Shown: positions 37,224-45,107, counted from the stretch's first letter. The stretch is 64,000 nt of DNA from Rapidithrix thailandica (GCF_039710355.1 NZ_JBDKWZ010000023.1:53148-117147); one strand, 5' to 3'. A program made the numbers and translations. Notes: generated by a model not told the origin, from the letters alone.

Positions 37224-38558
37224 CTACCAATCTGTGGGTTGATAATCTTTTAAAAACACTCCGTAGGAGGGAGTACCCGTATCTTCTATTCCACTTACCA
37301 CCGGATCATACACCCGGGCGGCCCCGTCCACACAATCCAGGGGAGGAACAAAACCTTGTTCTCTCATATAAACTTTTTGAGGGTAAGGGTTTTCATCGGT
37401 CACCCATCCCGTATCCACACTGGTCATAAAGATTTGCTCCTGCACATAATCATGGGCAGAAGTACGGGTCATCATGTTCAAAGCGGCCTTGGCCATATTG
37501 GTATGAGGGTGAAAGACAGATTTAAAGTTCCGGTGAAACTTACCCTCCATGGCCGATACATTGACAATGAATTTTTTAGTAAACTTGGATTGGGTTAACA
37601 AACCTTTCAAGCGGCTGTTAAGCAGGAAAGGAGCGGTTGTATTCACCAATTGAACTTCCAGCATTTCCATCACCGACACCTCATTCAGTTTTGTCTTCCA
37701 ACTGTTCAAGGGCCTCAAGTCTATCTGTTGTTGATCTTTGTCCAGTTTCCCGATAGGAAAATAAGGATTGGAAAGACTTAAAGCGTTCGTTGGCTCTTGT
37801 CTCGCTTCCAATAAATATGTTTGTTGCTCTCCTCCCAAAAGATGTTGGTAAAACGCTGCCGGTCTTTTGATGGTTTGGGCCGCATTGTTAATAATCATCT
37901 CCAAAGATGGGAAATCCCTGTAAAGACCGGAGATGAATTGCTCCAAGCTCGAAAGATTTCTCAAATCCAATCCATAGAGATGCAAACGGCCTGCCCATTC
38001 CCGGAAATCATCTTGAGCAGAGTATCTTTTATAGGCATCATCCGGGAAGCGGGTAGTGACAATCACCCTGGCGCCATCCCGGAGCATTTTCAGGGCAAGT
38101 TCAAACCCGATTTTGATTCTTCCCCCGGTAATCAATGCCGTTTGACCATTCAGGTTTGTTCGCTGGTTTCTTTTTTCAAAATTAAGTGCTGCACACTTCG
38201 GGCATAACAAGTGATAGAAAAAATGTAAATGCTGATACGCTTCTTTACAAATATAGCATCGCTTGGGTTTGTTCAAAGGTTTGAAACCGGCCGAAATTTC
38301 CGGAAGGGATTTGATTGATAGGCTCTCTGAAAAATCATCATTCTTTTGAAAAAGAATCGTATTACCTTGTTGCTTACGGTCTTCTGCTTTTTGGCGATGA
38401 CTTTCCGCTATCCGTTTCCGTTTGCGGGCATCTTTATACAGCTTGGTAACCAGTCCTTTAAATACCTGTTCGTCCGGGATTTCTTCTGGCTGTTGCAAAC
38501 AATGGCGCAAAACGTTCAAACAGGTGTTCCAATCTTCGTTAGTGATTGCAGGCTTCAT
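37224..38558 (-). CDS. Zinc-ribbon/SDR-fusion oxidoreductase
   Basis: A 444-residue protein if started at ATG 38558 (MKPAITNEDWN). The longer frame to 38636 would run into a tRNA-like gene and is rejected. A helical N-terminus (1-95) is followed by a zinc ribbon CYIC/CPKC at 101-104 and 119-122. A short-chain dehydrogenase domain comes next: TGGRIKIG at 144-151, NNAA, and NVSAME with the catalytic Ser. The YxxxK Tyr is replaced (HTNMAK, Thr four residues before Lys357). It starts 22 nt downstream of the last tRNA-like unit. Confidence 0.85.
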   Translation of the reverse strand: MKPAITNEDWNTCLNVLRHCLQQPEEIPDEQVFKGLVTKLYKDARKRKRIAESHRQKAEDRKQQGNTILFQKNDDFSESLSIKSLPEISAGFKPLNKPKRCYICKEAYQHLHFFYHLLCPKCAALNFEKRNQRTNLNGQTALITGGRIKIGFELALKMLRDGARVIVTTRFPDDAYKRYSAQDDFREWAGRLHLYGLDLRNLSSLEQFISGLYRDFPSLEMIINNAAQTIKRPAAFYQHLLGGEQQTYLLEARQEPTNALSLSNPYFPIGKLDKDQQQIDLRPLNSWKTKLNEVSVMEMLEVQLVNTTAPFLLNSRLKGLLTQSKFTKKFIVNVSAMEGKFHRNFKSVFHPHTNMAKAALNMMTRTSAHDYVQEQIFMTSVDTGWVTDENPYPQKVYMREQGFVPPLDCVDGAARVYDPVVSGIEDTGTPSYGVFLKDYQPTDW

Positions 38559-38579
38559 ATACAGGTGTTTTTCAAAAAA

Positions 38580-38651
38580 TGAAGACAGCAGGTATCGAAA
38601 CTGCGCCCTCCCGGGTTGAGCCAGGTGCTCTTCCAACTGAGCTATGCCCTC
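38580..38651 (-). tRNA. tRNA-like unit A3 (degenerate, CAA-like loop)
   Basis: Read on the minus strand: acceptor GAGGGCA/TGTCTTC with two G-T pairs, D-arm GCTC...GAGC with a GG-containing loop, anticodon stem CCTGG/CCGGG and T-arm with TTCGATA. The anticodon loop CTCAAC has only six nucleotides, one less than normal, so decoding (CAA, Leu, if U33 is kept) is doubtful. No CCA is encoded. It is the last of six units and ends 22 nt before the SDR start codon. Confidence 0.55.
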
Positions 38652-38656
38652 ACCTT

Positions 38657-38735
38657 TAGTGAAACATGAGAGCTACGAACTCTCCTATTATCTTTAATTA
38701 CAAAAGATAATATCCTTTCTTTAGGAGAATGTTTC
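38657..38735 (-). tRNA. tRNA-like unit B3 (GTA-like)
   Basis: Acceptor GAAACAT/ATGTTTC is perfect over 7 bp. D-stem is TCCT/AGGA, the anticodon arm is ATCTT/AAGAT with an enlarged loop holding TTGTAATTA, and the T-arm is perfect: GAGAG-TTCGTAG-CTCTC. The 3' end reads A then CTA where CCA would be. If U33 is the second T, the anticodon is GTA (Tyr). Five nucleotides separate it from unit A3. Confidence 0.5.
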
Positions 38736-38752
38736 AAAGGGTTAAAAAAAGA

Positions 38753-38825
38753 TGAAGGCAACAAGCCTCGAACTTGCATCCTCCCGATTTGCAGTCGAGC
38801 GCTCTTCCAGTTGAGCTATACCTTC
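38753..38825 (-). tRNA. tRNA-like unit A2 (GCA, Cys-like)
   Basis: Acceptor GAAGGTA/TGCCTTC, D-arm GCTC...GAGC, anticodon stem CTCGA/TCGGG with the canonical 7-nt loop CTGCAAA (anticodon GCA, U33 present), T-arm GCAAG-TTCGAGG-CTTGT. All four stems form with G-T pairs allowed. It is the most tRNA-like of the set, yet its body does not look like the usual tRNA-Cys. No CCA encoded. Confidence 0.65.
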
Positions 38826-38830
38826 ATCGC

Positions 38831-38904
38831 TGGTGAAACAAGTAAGCTACGAGCCTACCTCTTATCTTTTCAAAAATAAGATCCTTTCCTTAACAGGATG
38901 TTTC
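38831..38904 (-). tRNA. tRNA-like unit B2 (GAA-like, encoded CCA)
   Basis: Acceptor GAAACA/TGTTTC, D-stem TCCT/AGGA, an AT-rich anticodon arm TCTTAT/ATAAGA around TTTGAA, T-arm GTAGG-CTCGTAG-CTTAC, then A and an encoded CCA. Compared with B1 and B3, stems change on both sides and keep pairing. Five nucleotides separate the CCA from unit A2. Confidence 0.5.
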
Positions 38905-38921
38905 AAAAAACTTCAAAAAGG

Positions 38922-38995
38922 CAAAGGTAACAAGGATCGAACTTGCGACCTCCTGCTTGCAGTGCAGGCGCTCTTCCATACTGAGCTATACCTTC
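38922..38995 (-). tRNA. tRNA-like unit A1 (TGC, Ala-like)
   Basis: Acceptor GAAGGTA/TACCTTT, D-arm GCTC...GAGC, perfect anticodon stem CCTGC/GCAGG, T-arm GCAAG-TTCGATC-CTTGT. The 7-nt anticodon loop ACTGCAA places TGC (Ala) at 34-36 but has C at position 33 where U is almost invariant. This makes normal decoding questionable. A spurious ORF across it has the RTCDLLLAVQAL pattern that tRNA-Ala genes give when translated. Confidence 0.65.
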
Positions 38996-39000
38996 GCCCC

Positions 39001-39077
39001 TGGCGAAACAAGAGAGTTGCGAACTCTCCTATTACCTTCCTTCAAAAGATAATATCCATTCACTCGAAAGTTGTTTC
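39001..39077 (-). tRNA. tRNA-like unit B1 (GAA, Phe-like, encoded CCA)
   Basis: First unit after the promoter. Acceptor GAAACAA/TTGTTTC is perfect over 7 bp, followed by G73 and an encoded CCA. Anticodon stem ATCTT/AAGGT carries a 7-nt loop TTGAAGG (anticodon GAA, U33 present), and the T-arm is GAGAG-TTCGCAA-CTCTC. The D-arm is poorly formed. Total 74 nt plus CCA. Five nucleotides separate it from unit A1. Confidence 0.6.
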
Positions 39078-39083
39078 GAAAGA

Positions 39084-39115
39084 CAAACCTATTTTATTTT
39101 ACAGCATTTGCCAAA
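39084..39115 (-). promoter_or_regulatory. Bacteroidota promoter of the tRNA-like array
   Basis: On the minus strand TTTG (39115-39112) is followed after 20 nt by TAGGTTTG (39091-39084), a perfect match to the -33 TTTG / -7 TAnnTTTG consensus. Six nucleotides later comes 39077, the 5' end of unit B1. Transcription would therefore begin at or next to the first tRNA-like unit and read through the array toward the SDR and LRR genes. Confidence 0.75.
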
Positions 39116-39229
39116 TAAAATTTGGGGCTTTTGTCAGATGATCACCAGAACAGTAAGTGATATTATATTACCTCTGTTGTACTTGTACCACGAATTTACT
39201 ACTTTGCCGTTGCCGGAAAGCTACTATAA

Positions 39230-39387
39230 GGACTTCTTAACCAGGACAAAACTCAATTTCAGGAATTTTACAATCTGTATAAGACCAGCGTGTACAATAC
39301 GGCCCTAAGTTTTGTGAAAGTCCCACAGGATACCGAACAAATTTTACAGGATGGCTTTGTGAAGGCTTTTCAGTCTGCGGCTACCAG
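39230..39387 (+). pseudogene. Fragment of an ECF-type sigma factor
   Basis: The frame reads LNQDKTQFQEFYNLYKTSVY then NTALSFVKVPQDTEQILQDG and FVKAF. This is the start of sigma-70 region 2 with its typical QD(G/V)F motif. It is cut off after about 52 codons, where it passes in frame into SCO1-like sequence. No start codon is evident. Confidence 0.6.
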
Positions 39388-39648
39388 CGTATTGAAAAGC
39401 TATGCCAAACACAGAAGCATTAACTCCCAACAATGGCATCTGGTAACAGGTGACAAAGAAGAAATTTATGCCTTAGCTCGTATGTCCTAATTTTGCGGAA
39501 AAAGGCACAGGTCTTCACAAAGCCAAAGGAGAATTTATCCACACTGAGAACTTCATCCTGGTAGATCATCCGGGGCATCTATAACGACACACTGCCTGTG
39601 GAGATAAAACGGCTGACCGAAGACATCAAAACCTTGAAAGCAAATTGA
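39388..39648 (+). pseudogene. SCO1/SenC C-terminal fragment, frameshifted
   Basis: Two or three frames join to give VLKSYAKHRSI, QQWHLVTGDKEEIYALAR, GEFIHTENFILVDHPGHL and LPVEIKRLTEDIKTLKAN. WHLVTGDKEEIY and FIHTENFILVD are signatures of the C-terminal half of SCO copper-delivery proteins. The CxxxC half is missing. It is fused to the sigma-factor fragment, so the junction is a deletion or recombination scar. Confidence 0.65.
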
Positions 39649-39671
39649 TGAACCGACTTGCTGATTGGGAG

Positions 39672-39708
39672 ACAAACACTATTGACGGTGGAGGGAAATA
39701 GTGTTTGT
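39672..39708 (+). terminator. Intrinsic terminator
   Basis: ACAAACACTATT (39672-39683) and AATAGTGTTTGT (39697-39708) are exact complements around a 13-nt loop and lead into TTTTCTTTT. It is the preserved terminator of the decayed SCO gene. Confidence 0.8.
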
Positions 39709-39777
39709 TTTCTTTTAAAGCAAATAATCGTTTAAACGATAAAACGAATCTATATAAACGATGTATAGTAACCTATA

Positions 39778-40134
39778 TCAGTCTTTAACTAGTTTCTCTG
39801 TTATCGTTTCAGTAGCTGTATCAAAACTGTATTCATATGTATAGTTTCCGGGTTTAAGAAGCTCTTCTCCAGTAAAATCTATTGGTAACCAACCATAAGC
39901 TTTGCCATCTATAGTGACGCTAACAGAACCATATCTGTAAGACTTTTCGAAAGTTTTATATTCGGATGTTTGATTAGGCTTTAAATCACCAAAGTTTACA
40001 TTGTTAAATGTCGTGTTTTCAAATTTTACAGTACTCGTATTGAATATTCTAATTTTAACTTGAGTGAAATCTTCATCACTGTCAGAGCAAGCTAGAAAAG
40101 TAAAAACTATTAAAAGATTGAATATGTGTCTCAT
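39778..40134 (-). CDS. Small hypothetical lipoprotein
   Basis: A 118-residue protein with a lipoprotein signal (MRHIFNLLIVFTFLACSDSD, Cys16). The mature part is strand-rich, like a single Ig-like or ubiquitin-like domain (VKIRIFNTSTVKFENTTFNN). No family is recognised. Single gene, minus strand. Confidence 0.6.
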   Translation of the reverse strand: MRHIFNLLIVFTFLACSDSDEDFTQVKIRIFNTSTVKFENTTFNNVNFGDLKPNQTSEYKTFEKSYRYGSVSVTIDGKAYGWLPIDFTGEELLKPGNYTYEYSFDTATETITEKLVKD

Positions 40135-40631
40135 AACTGGAGATTTTTTGTTTATTTCTGTGAAATATCTTTTTGTGGTTAGTTTAATAAAAACGTTGCA
40201 AGTTTGGATATTTAAGCAATTTTCTAAAATGTATAGTTTTTAATAAGATAAAATTATTTACCGCATAATACTTATTTATAAAGGCATTGTTTTTTTGAAA
40301 TAGTCAGAAACTTTTCACAGAATTCAGGTTTTGATAAAGCGAAAATTCACAACAATAACAAATAAATTCAACTTTTTTGCAGATGTAAATCATTTAAGAG
40401 CATGTTTAAATATCATCCTTTGGGTCAAAAACTTCCATTTCGGGAACCTCACCAAAATACCGGACCATCGAAGTGTCGAGCCATCGAAGTGTCGACCACA
40501 AAACTACTATGTTGAAAGCTCTAAACTGAGATTTTTTTACCACCAAATCTCCTCCCACAACAAATCTTAAACCATGCTCTAAACTCGTTTTACGTTGTCT
40601 TCAACAGGTTATAAAAAATGTATTTTCACTC
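40135..40631. other. Intergenic region containing a MITE
   Basis: AT-rich and non-coding apart from the MITE copy at 40397-40580. Confidence 0.5.
40397..40580. mobile_element. MITE-like element, longest copy (184 bp)
   Basis: Ends AGAGCATGTTTAAATATCATC and CTTAAACCATGCTCT. Internal motifs CCTTTGGGTCAAAAAC, TCCATTTCGGGAACCTC and AAACTGAGATTTTTTTACCA are shared with the copies at 51076 and 54599. It contains a private 16-bp tandem duplication (CCATCGAAGTGTCGAG twice, near 40467-40499). Confidence 0.75.
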
Positions 40632-41174
40632 CTACTTTTTGTCATTTTTACTCCGTTCATTGTTTATCTTCAATATCAAAAACCCAATTGCCCCTCCTAT
40701 TGCCCCAATTGAAATAACAGAATTTATCCCGGTCAAAGATGCAATTAAACCTGCCGGTACCCCCCCGATAAGCACTCCCATCATTACCCATTTCAAACTA
40801 TTTCTTTTGGTTGCTTGTAAAGCCTTTGAATTTTCAGGTTTAAAGTCAACTTGTTCTGTTAGTTGACGTTTAAAGTTGTTGATAAATTTGTCCCATAGAT
40901 TTTCTTCTTTTAAAGTAACCTTTTGTCCAGTTGTGTTAACCTCAAAATTTGCAATTACTTTCTGGTTCACAATTTCAATCTTAACTTCAGATTTCCATTG
41001 TAAAGGGTTAAAAGTCCACATATTTGACAAAATTGAACCACGCCCAAATGTCAGTATATTTTCTCCCTTATCAAGCAACTTAAAGCCTGATTGAGTAAAG
41101 TAATCAATCGTCTTTTCAACCACATCGTTACTATCAGGAACATTAAATGCTATATTCTTTCTTAATGTACTCAT
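40632..41174 (-). CDS. Hypothetical membrane protein
   Basis: A 180-residue protein: an N-terminal soluble alpha/beta domain of about 115 residues, then two closely spaced membrane helices (WVMMGVLIGGVPAGLIASLT and VISIGAIGGAIGFLIL). No family recognised. The second half resembles glycine-rich hairpin anchors. Single gene. Confidence 0.6.
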   Translation of the reverse strand: MSTLRKNIAFNVPDSNDVVEKTIDYFTQSGFKLLDKGENILTFGRGSILSNMWTFNPLQWKSEVKIEIVNQKVIANFEVNTTGQKVTLKEENLWDKFINNFKRQLTEQVDFKPENSKALQATKRNSLKWVMMGVLIGGVPAGLIASLTGINSVISIGAIGGAIGFLILKINNERSKNDKK

Positions 41175-41290
41175 TTCGCTTCATCAGTTTTTGTCAAAAG
41201 TTATGATTCTGTAAAGGGTATTTAAAAATACTAAACAGCTTTAAAAATTTTGGGGGATTATTCGTAGAAAAAAATAATGCTTACATCAAA

Positions 41291-41330
41291 AAAAATCCCC
41301 GGCAACTCTATCAAGCCACTGGGGATTTTT
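41291..41330 (-). terminator. Intrinsic terminator of the cytochrome/HEAT gene
   Basis: AAAAATCCCC (41291-41300) and GGGGATTTTT (41321-41330) are exact complements. In the minus-strand transcript the stem is followed by TTTTTTTT. It lies 21 bp past the stop codon of the gene at 41352. Confidence 0.8.
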
Positions 41331-41351
41331 CTTTTCTATATTGCTAAGGTT

Positions 41352-44300
41352 CTACTTCCGTTGTTTCAAATTCGATAGGAATTCTACCATATCGCGGATT
41401 TCCCTCTTGGACATCAAAGAACCCATAGGGGGCATGCTGGAAGGCAGGTTCTTCCGCTCTTTGATCCGGGAAAGTGGAATTTCCATCGGCTCGGCTTCGG
41501 AGGTTTTCAGGATCAACTCATCTGCTCTTTCTTCCATCAGGATACCGGTTACTTTTTGTCCGTCTTTTAAAGTCAAGGTCACACTGCCGAATCCGGGAGC
41601 CAACCGGGCACTGGGTTCGATCAGAGCCTGTAGGATTTGTTCCCGGCTCAACTGATCACCAATATGCGTCAGTGAAGGACCCACCTCGCCTCCTTTTCCT
41701 CCGATGGAATGGCAACGCGCACATTGTCCGGTAGAGTTGGTATTGAAAAAGCTACGTCCTTGCCGGTAGTCCCCTCCGTACAACGTTTCCTGAAAAGCAT
41801 CCACGGTATTTCCATTGGTTTTCAAGGGGCCTAATTGGGCAATCAGGCTTTCTGCCTGGGTGGCTTCCACGGCTTCAATCAAATCCAGGGTAATGCTGGA
41901 AGGCAGCTTATGAGCGGTTACTTGTTCGATTAACCCGGCTAAAATTGCTTCACTTTTTTCCAAAGGCATTTTGCCCAAAACTTTCAGCATTTCCTGTTGC
42001 TCCCGTAAAGCTCCGTTTTGGAAAATCGGATTGACAATGCCCGGCAAGTTTTCTTTGGAAATATCCAGCTCGTTTAACAAACTTAAGGCAACCGTACGTA
42101 CCGCTTCGTCTTTATCTTCCATGCCCAATTTGATGGACGTTTCTATGTTCGCATACTTCAATTGATAAAGAGCTTTTAACAGCTCAGCTCTTACCGGTGC
42201 CTGAGCATTTTGCCGCATCATTGCCGCCAGTTGATCATTGTATTGATCCAGTTGCAAATTTGCAAGCATTTTGGCTGTTGCAATAAGCACTTCCGGCTCT
42301 TTACTTTGCAAGAAACTAACGACTTGCTCACCTACCTTTGTTTTTACGGATGCAGGGTCACGTTGAATTTCGCCTCTGTACCGCCCGTCTACCCGGTCCA
42401 ATACGGAAGGATTTGCCCAAGTGCCTAAGGTGGCCAAGGCTTCTGCCCGTAGTTCGGCCGACACATCTTTGCGTTGTGCAAAAGCAATCAGAATGTCCAA
42501 TTCCTTTTCTGTTCCGACTCGCAAACAAGCATTTATCCCACGTCTTAACAATGGCTCGGACGTAAAACGGGTTTCCGTCAAGGTTTCGGCCAAGGCAGGC
42601 AAAGCCCCTTCGATCGACCAATCATCATTGATGGCCCGGGCGGCTTCGGTCACAATGTACTCGTCCGGGTCATTTAAAAACAAGGCAATTTTTTCGCTTT
42701 GTAATCTTCGCAATACGAGAACCGCGGCAACCCGTAAAGCTCTGTTGGGGTGTTTGGCCAGGTCCACCATAGGGCCTTCTTGTCCGATCCGGCTCAGAGC
42801 CAATACCCCGGCATGGCGAAGATACAAGTCTTCATCGTTGTTATCTTTTAAGAAGACGATCAAAGGCGTCACAGCCTTTTCGTATTTTATCCGGCCGAGT
42901 GCCTGAGCCGCATAAAACTTCACTCTGGAATGCTCGTGTTTCAACAAAGAAACCAGCGCTTCACCTGCTTTTGTGTACTTGATATCACCCAGCACTTTGG
43001 CTGTTTGAGCGATAATTTCCGGGTCATTGTCATTTAGTAAATCTAAAAGAGAACTTGCGTACTTTTCATTTTTCCGGGCCATTTGTCCGGTTCCCCAGAT
43101 GGCATGAATACGGGCCAGTTGGTTCTTTGATTCCTTGATTGTTTTTTGAAAAACCTCAGCACCTTTGTCAGCTCTGGCAACCAGTTCGAACTGTGCTTTT
43201 TGCCGGATGCGCATGTCTTCATTTGCCAACAATTCAAACAGTACGTCCTCTTCCTGTTTTGAATAATCCAGTTGCATTAGTTTTTGCGTTTCGGCTCTGA
43301 CAGCTGCCAGGTCATTTTTGTCTTCGCTCACATCCAGTTTCCAAACCCTTCCGTAGTTCTTTGTTCCCCAACCGTTGATCCAGTCAGCAATGTACAGTGC
43401 TCCGTCCGGACCAAACTTGATCCCGGTAGGCAACACCCCTGTGAGGATATTTTTTTCCTCGGCCAATTCAAAGGAAGCCCCTTTAGGTTGTAAGCGGAAA
43501 GCCCAGATAGGCGAACGGCTAGGATTTCCGGTAAACTCCACCAGGAAAAAATGTTTTTTCCAATCCGCTCCCAAAGCCGTCCCGGGATTATAAGCCATTC
43601 CGGTAGGTCCGTTGTGATAATTCATAATCGGAGGAATGATATAGGCCGCCTGTCCTTCCCAACGGGGCTTGAACAGTTTTTCCTCCATCCATACTTTGTA
43701 AGCGTTATTTTTAGGATCGGTATATTTTCCGTATTGCCAATTGGCCCTCCATCCGGCATCCGACCCCTCTACGATATGTACCAGACGTTCCTGCTCTCCG
43801 GGATGGTCGCCATCGTTGTCCGAAGAAATGATGTTTCCGTATTCGTCAAAGACAAACTCATGAGTGTTACGAAGCCCGGCGGCAAATACTTCAAAGTCAC
43901 TGCCATCGGGATTGGCCCTGACAATCACCCCTTGGTTAGGATATTTGTGTTGTGTACCATCGGGCGCTTTGATGTTGACTCCGATATCGCCAATGCCCCA
44001 GTAAATTTTTCCATCGGGGCCTTCAATCGCTCCCGACATTCCATGCCCGCTAAATCCGATATGAACGGCATACCCGTGGCTAATGGAGGTTTTATCATCC
44101 AATACTCCGTCTCCGTCCGTATCCTTCAGGCGCCACATGTCCGGGCCTACCCCTACAAACACGTCCTCGTTCCGCACTAACAAGGCACCGGCAACGTCCG
44201 TCACTTCATTGTTAAACTCGTGCATGATCCGCATGGAAACATCTGCCACACCATCGCCCGATTCATCGGCAATACGCCAGATCTCTTCCTTTTCAATGGC

Positions 44301-44762
44301 CAGGTCACGCCAGTCGTGCAGACTGTCCTGGTTTAAATCTTTCAACCAGCTGTTTTCTTCACTTCGCTCAGCCGCAAAAGTACTGTGCAAAAAAGCCCTG
44401 CGATCTTCCACCGATTGAAGGGCAATGGAAGGCGTCATCCAATCGCGATGACCACGGATATCAAACTCGGAATTTTTCTGCCGGTTCGTCCGGGTGAGGT
44501 AAACCCTACCCTGATCGTCAATTGACATGGCAATAGGATCGGGCGCCAGAGAGTCGGATGCCCACAAGCTGAGCTGGAGTCCATCGGCCAGTTGTATGGC
44601 CGTATTTTCCCGGATTTCTTTGGCTTTCAGAGCGGCTTGAGCGGGATCTTCCCGGACCAACAAGGGAGGCTCTTTCGGAGGGGTTTCATTACAGGAGTAC
44701 ATCATGGAAACCACCATCAAGAGTACCGGAAACAATTTCCGGCTAGCATAGCAATTGTTCAT
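41352..44762 (-). CDS. PVC-type membrane-bound dehydrogenase with HEAT repeats and heme c
   Basis: A 1136-residue lipoprotein (signal with MMYSC lipobox). Residues about 55-480 form a six-bladed sugar-dehydrogenase-like beta-propeller (DTDGDGVLDDKT, AAGLRNTHEFVFDEYGN). A long HEAT-repeat superhelix occupies about 490-970. A C-terminal cytochrome c domain has CARCH at 1014-1018 and a distal Met in MPPMG. This order is the PVC-type heme-binding family, common in Planctomycetes and Bacteroidota. It probably oxidises a sugar or polyol in the periplasm. Single transcription unit. Confidence 0.92.
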   Translation of the reverse strand: MNNCYASRKLFPVLLMVVSMMYSCNETPPKEPPLLVREDPAQAALKAKEIRENTAIQLADGLQLSLWASDSLAPDPIAMSIDDQGRVYLTRTNRQKNSEFDIRGHRDWMTPSIALQSVEDRRAFLHSTFAAERSEENSWLKDLNQDSLHDWRDLAIEKEEIWRIADESGDGVADVSMRIMHEFNNEVTDVAGALLVRNEDVFVGVGPDMWRLKDTDGDGVLDDKTSISHGYAVHIGFSGHGMSGAIEGPDGKIYWGIGDIGVNIKAPDGTQHKYPNQGVIVRANPDGSDFEVFAAGLRNTHEFVFDEYGNIISSDNDGDHPGEQERLVHIVEGSDAGWRANWQYGKYTDPKNNAYKVWMEEKLFKPRWEGQAAYIIPPIMNYHNGPTGMAYNPGTALGADWKKHFFLVEFTGNPSRSPIWAFRLQPKGASFELAEEKNILTGVLPTGIKFGPDGALYIADWINGWGTKNYGRVWKLDVSEDKNDLAAVRAETQKLMQLDYSKQEEDVLFELLANEDMRIRQKAQFELVARADKGAEVFQKTIKESKNQLARIHAIWGTGQMARKNEKYASSLLDLLNDNDPEIIAQTAKVLGDIKYTKAGEALVSLLKHEHSRVKFYAAQALGRIKYEKAVTPLIVFLKDNNDEDLYLRHAGVLALSRIGQEGPMVDLAKHPNRALRVAAVLVLRRLQSEKIALFLNDPDEYIVTEAARAINDDWSIEGALPALAETLTETRFTSEPLLRRGINACLRVGTEKELDILIAFAQRKDVSAELRAEALATLGTWANPSVLDRVDGRYRGEIQRDPASVKTKVGEQVVSFLQSKEPEVLIATAKMLANLQLDQYNDQLAAMMRQNAQAPVRAELLKALYQLKYANIETSIKLGMEDKDEAVRTVALSLLNELDISKENLPGIVNPIFQNGALREQQEMLKVLGKMPLEKSEAILAGLIEQVTAHKLPSSITLDLIEAVEATQAESLIAQLGPLKTNGNTVDAFQETLYGGDYRQGRSFFNTNSTGQCARCHSIGGKGGEVGPSLTHIGDQLSREQILQALIEPSARLAPGFGSVTLTLKDGQKVTGILMEERADELILKTSEAEPMEIPLSRIKERKNLPSSMPPMGSLMSKREIRDMVEFLSNLKQRK

Positions 44763-45078
44763 AAGGTAGTAAGTGTGTATGTATTTGTAAAAATATTAAG
44801 AACAAGTATACTAATTTGACCGCACAAAGCGGTGAGGTTGGGTGGAAGAATTTGTGGGTTTTAAGGTTTTTGAAGAGGAATATAGGATAAGTAAAATAAA
44901 AAAAGGCTTTACAGAAATCTGTACAAACATTGTTAAATTCAACATTGAAATTGCTTGTGAAACACACCTCCTGTAATGACTTAAAGAAAAGCTACCTTTT
45001 TCTTTATTTCGTATAGGCGATTCTTCTAGATGCTTTTCTCATCAATTTATTGATTAAACCAAAAGTCATCAATAAAAA
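44763..45078. other. Intergenic region
   Basis: The leader of the large cytochrome/HEAT gene. Only a small dyad ACCGC/GCGGT near 44819-44832 is noted. No gene seen. Confidence 0.4.
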
Positions 45079-45107
45079 ATACCCCTATGACACGATCATA
45101 GGGGTAT
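45079..45107 (-). terminator. Intrinsic terminator
   Basis: ATACCCCTATGA (45079-45090) and TCATAGGGGTAT (45096-45107) are perfect complements with a 5-nt loop. On the minus strand the stem is followed by TTTTTATT. It serves the small membrane protein gene at 45140. Confidence 0.8.

Noticed and set aside
38559..38636. N-terminal extension of the SDR gene (MEEHLAQPGRAQF start)
   Set aside because: These codons lie inside tRNA-like unit A3; the conserved part starts at ATG 38558.
38833..39141. Plus-strand ORF of 102 codons across the tRNA-like array
   Set aside because: Its peptide contains the RTCDLLLAVQAL pattern that arises when tRNA-Ala genes are translated; the cloverleaf structures on the other strand explain the sequence better.
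41474..44418. Many plus-strand ORFs opposite the large cytochrome/HEAT gene
   Set aside because: Shadows of a single 1136-codon gene with clear domain structure on the minus strand.
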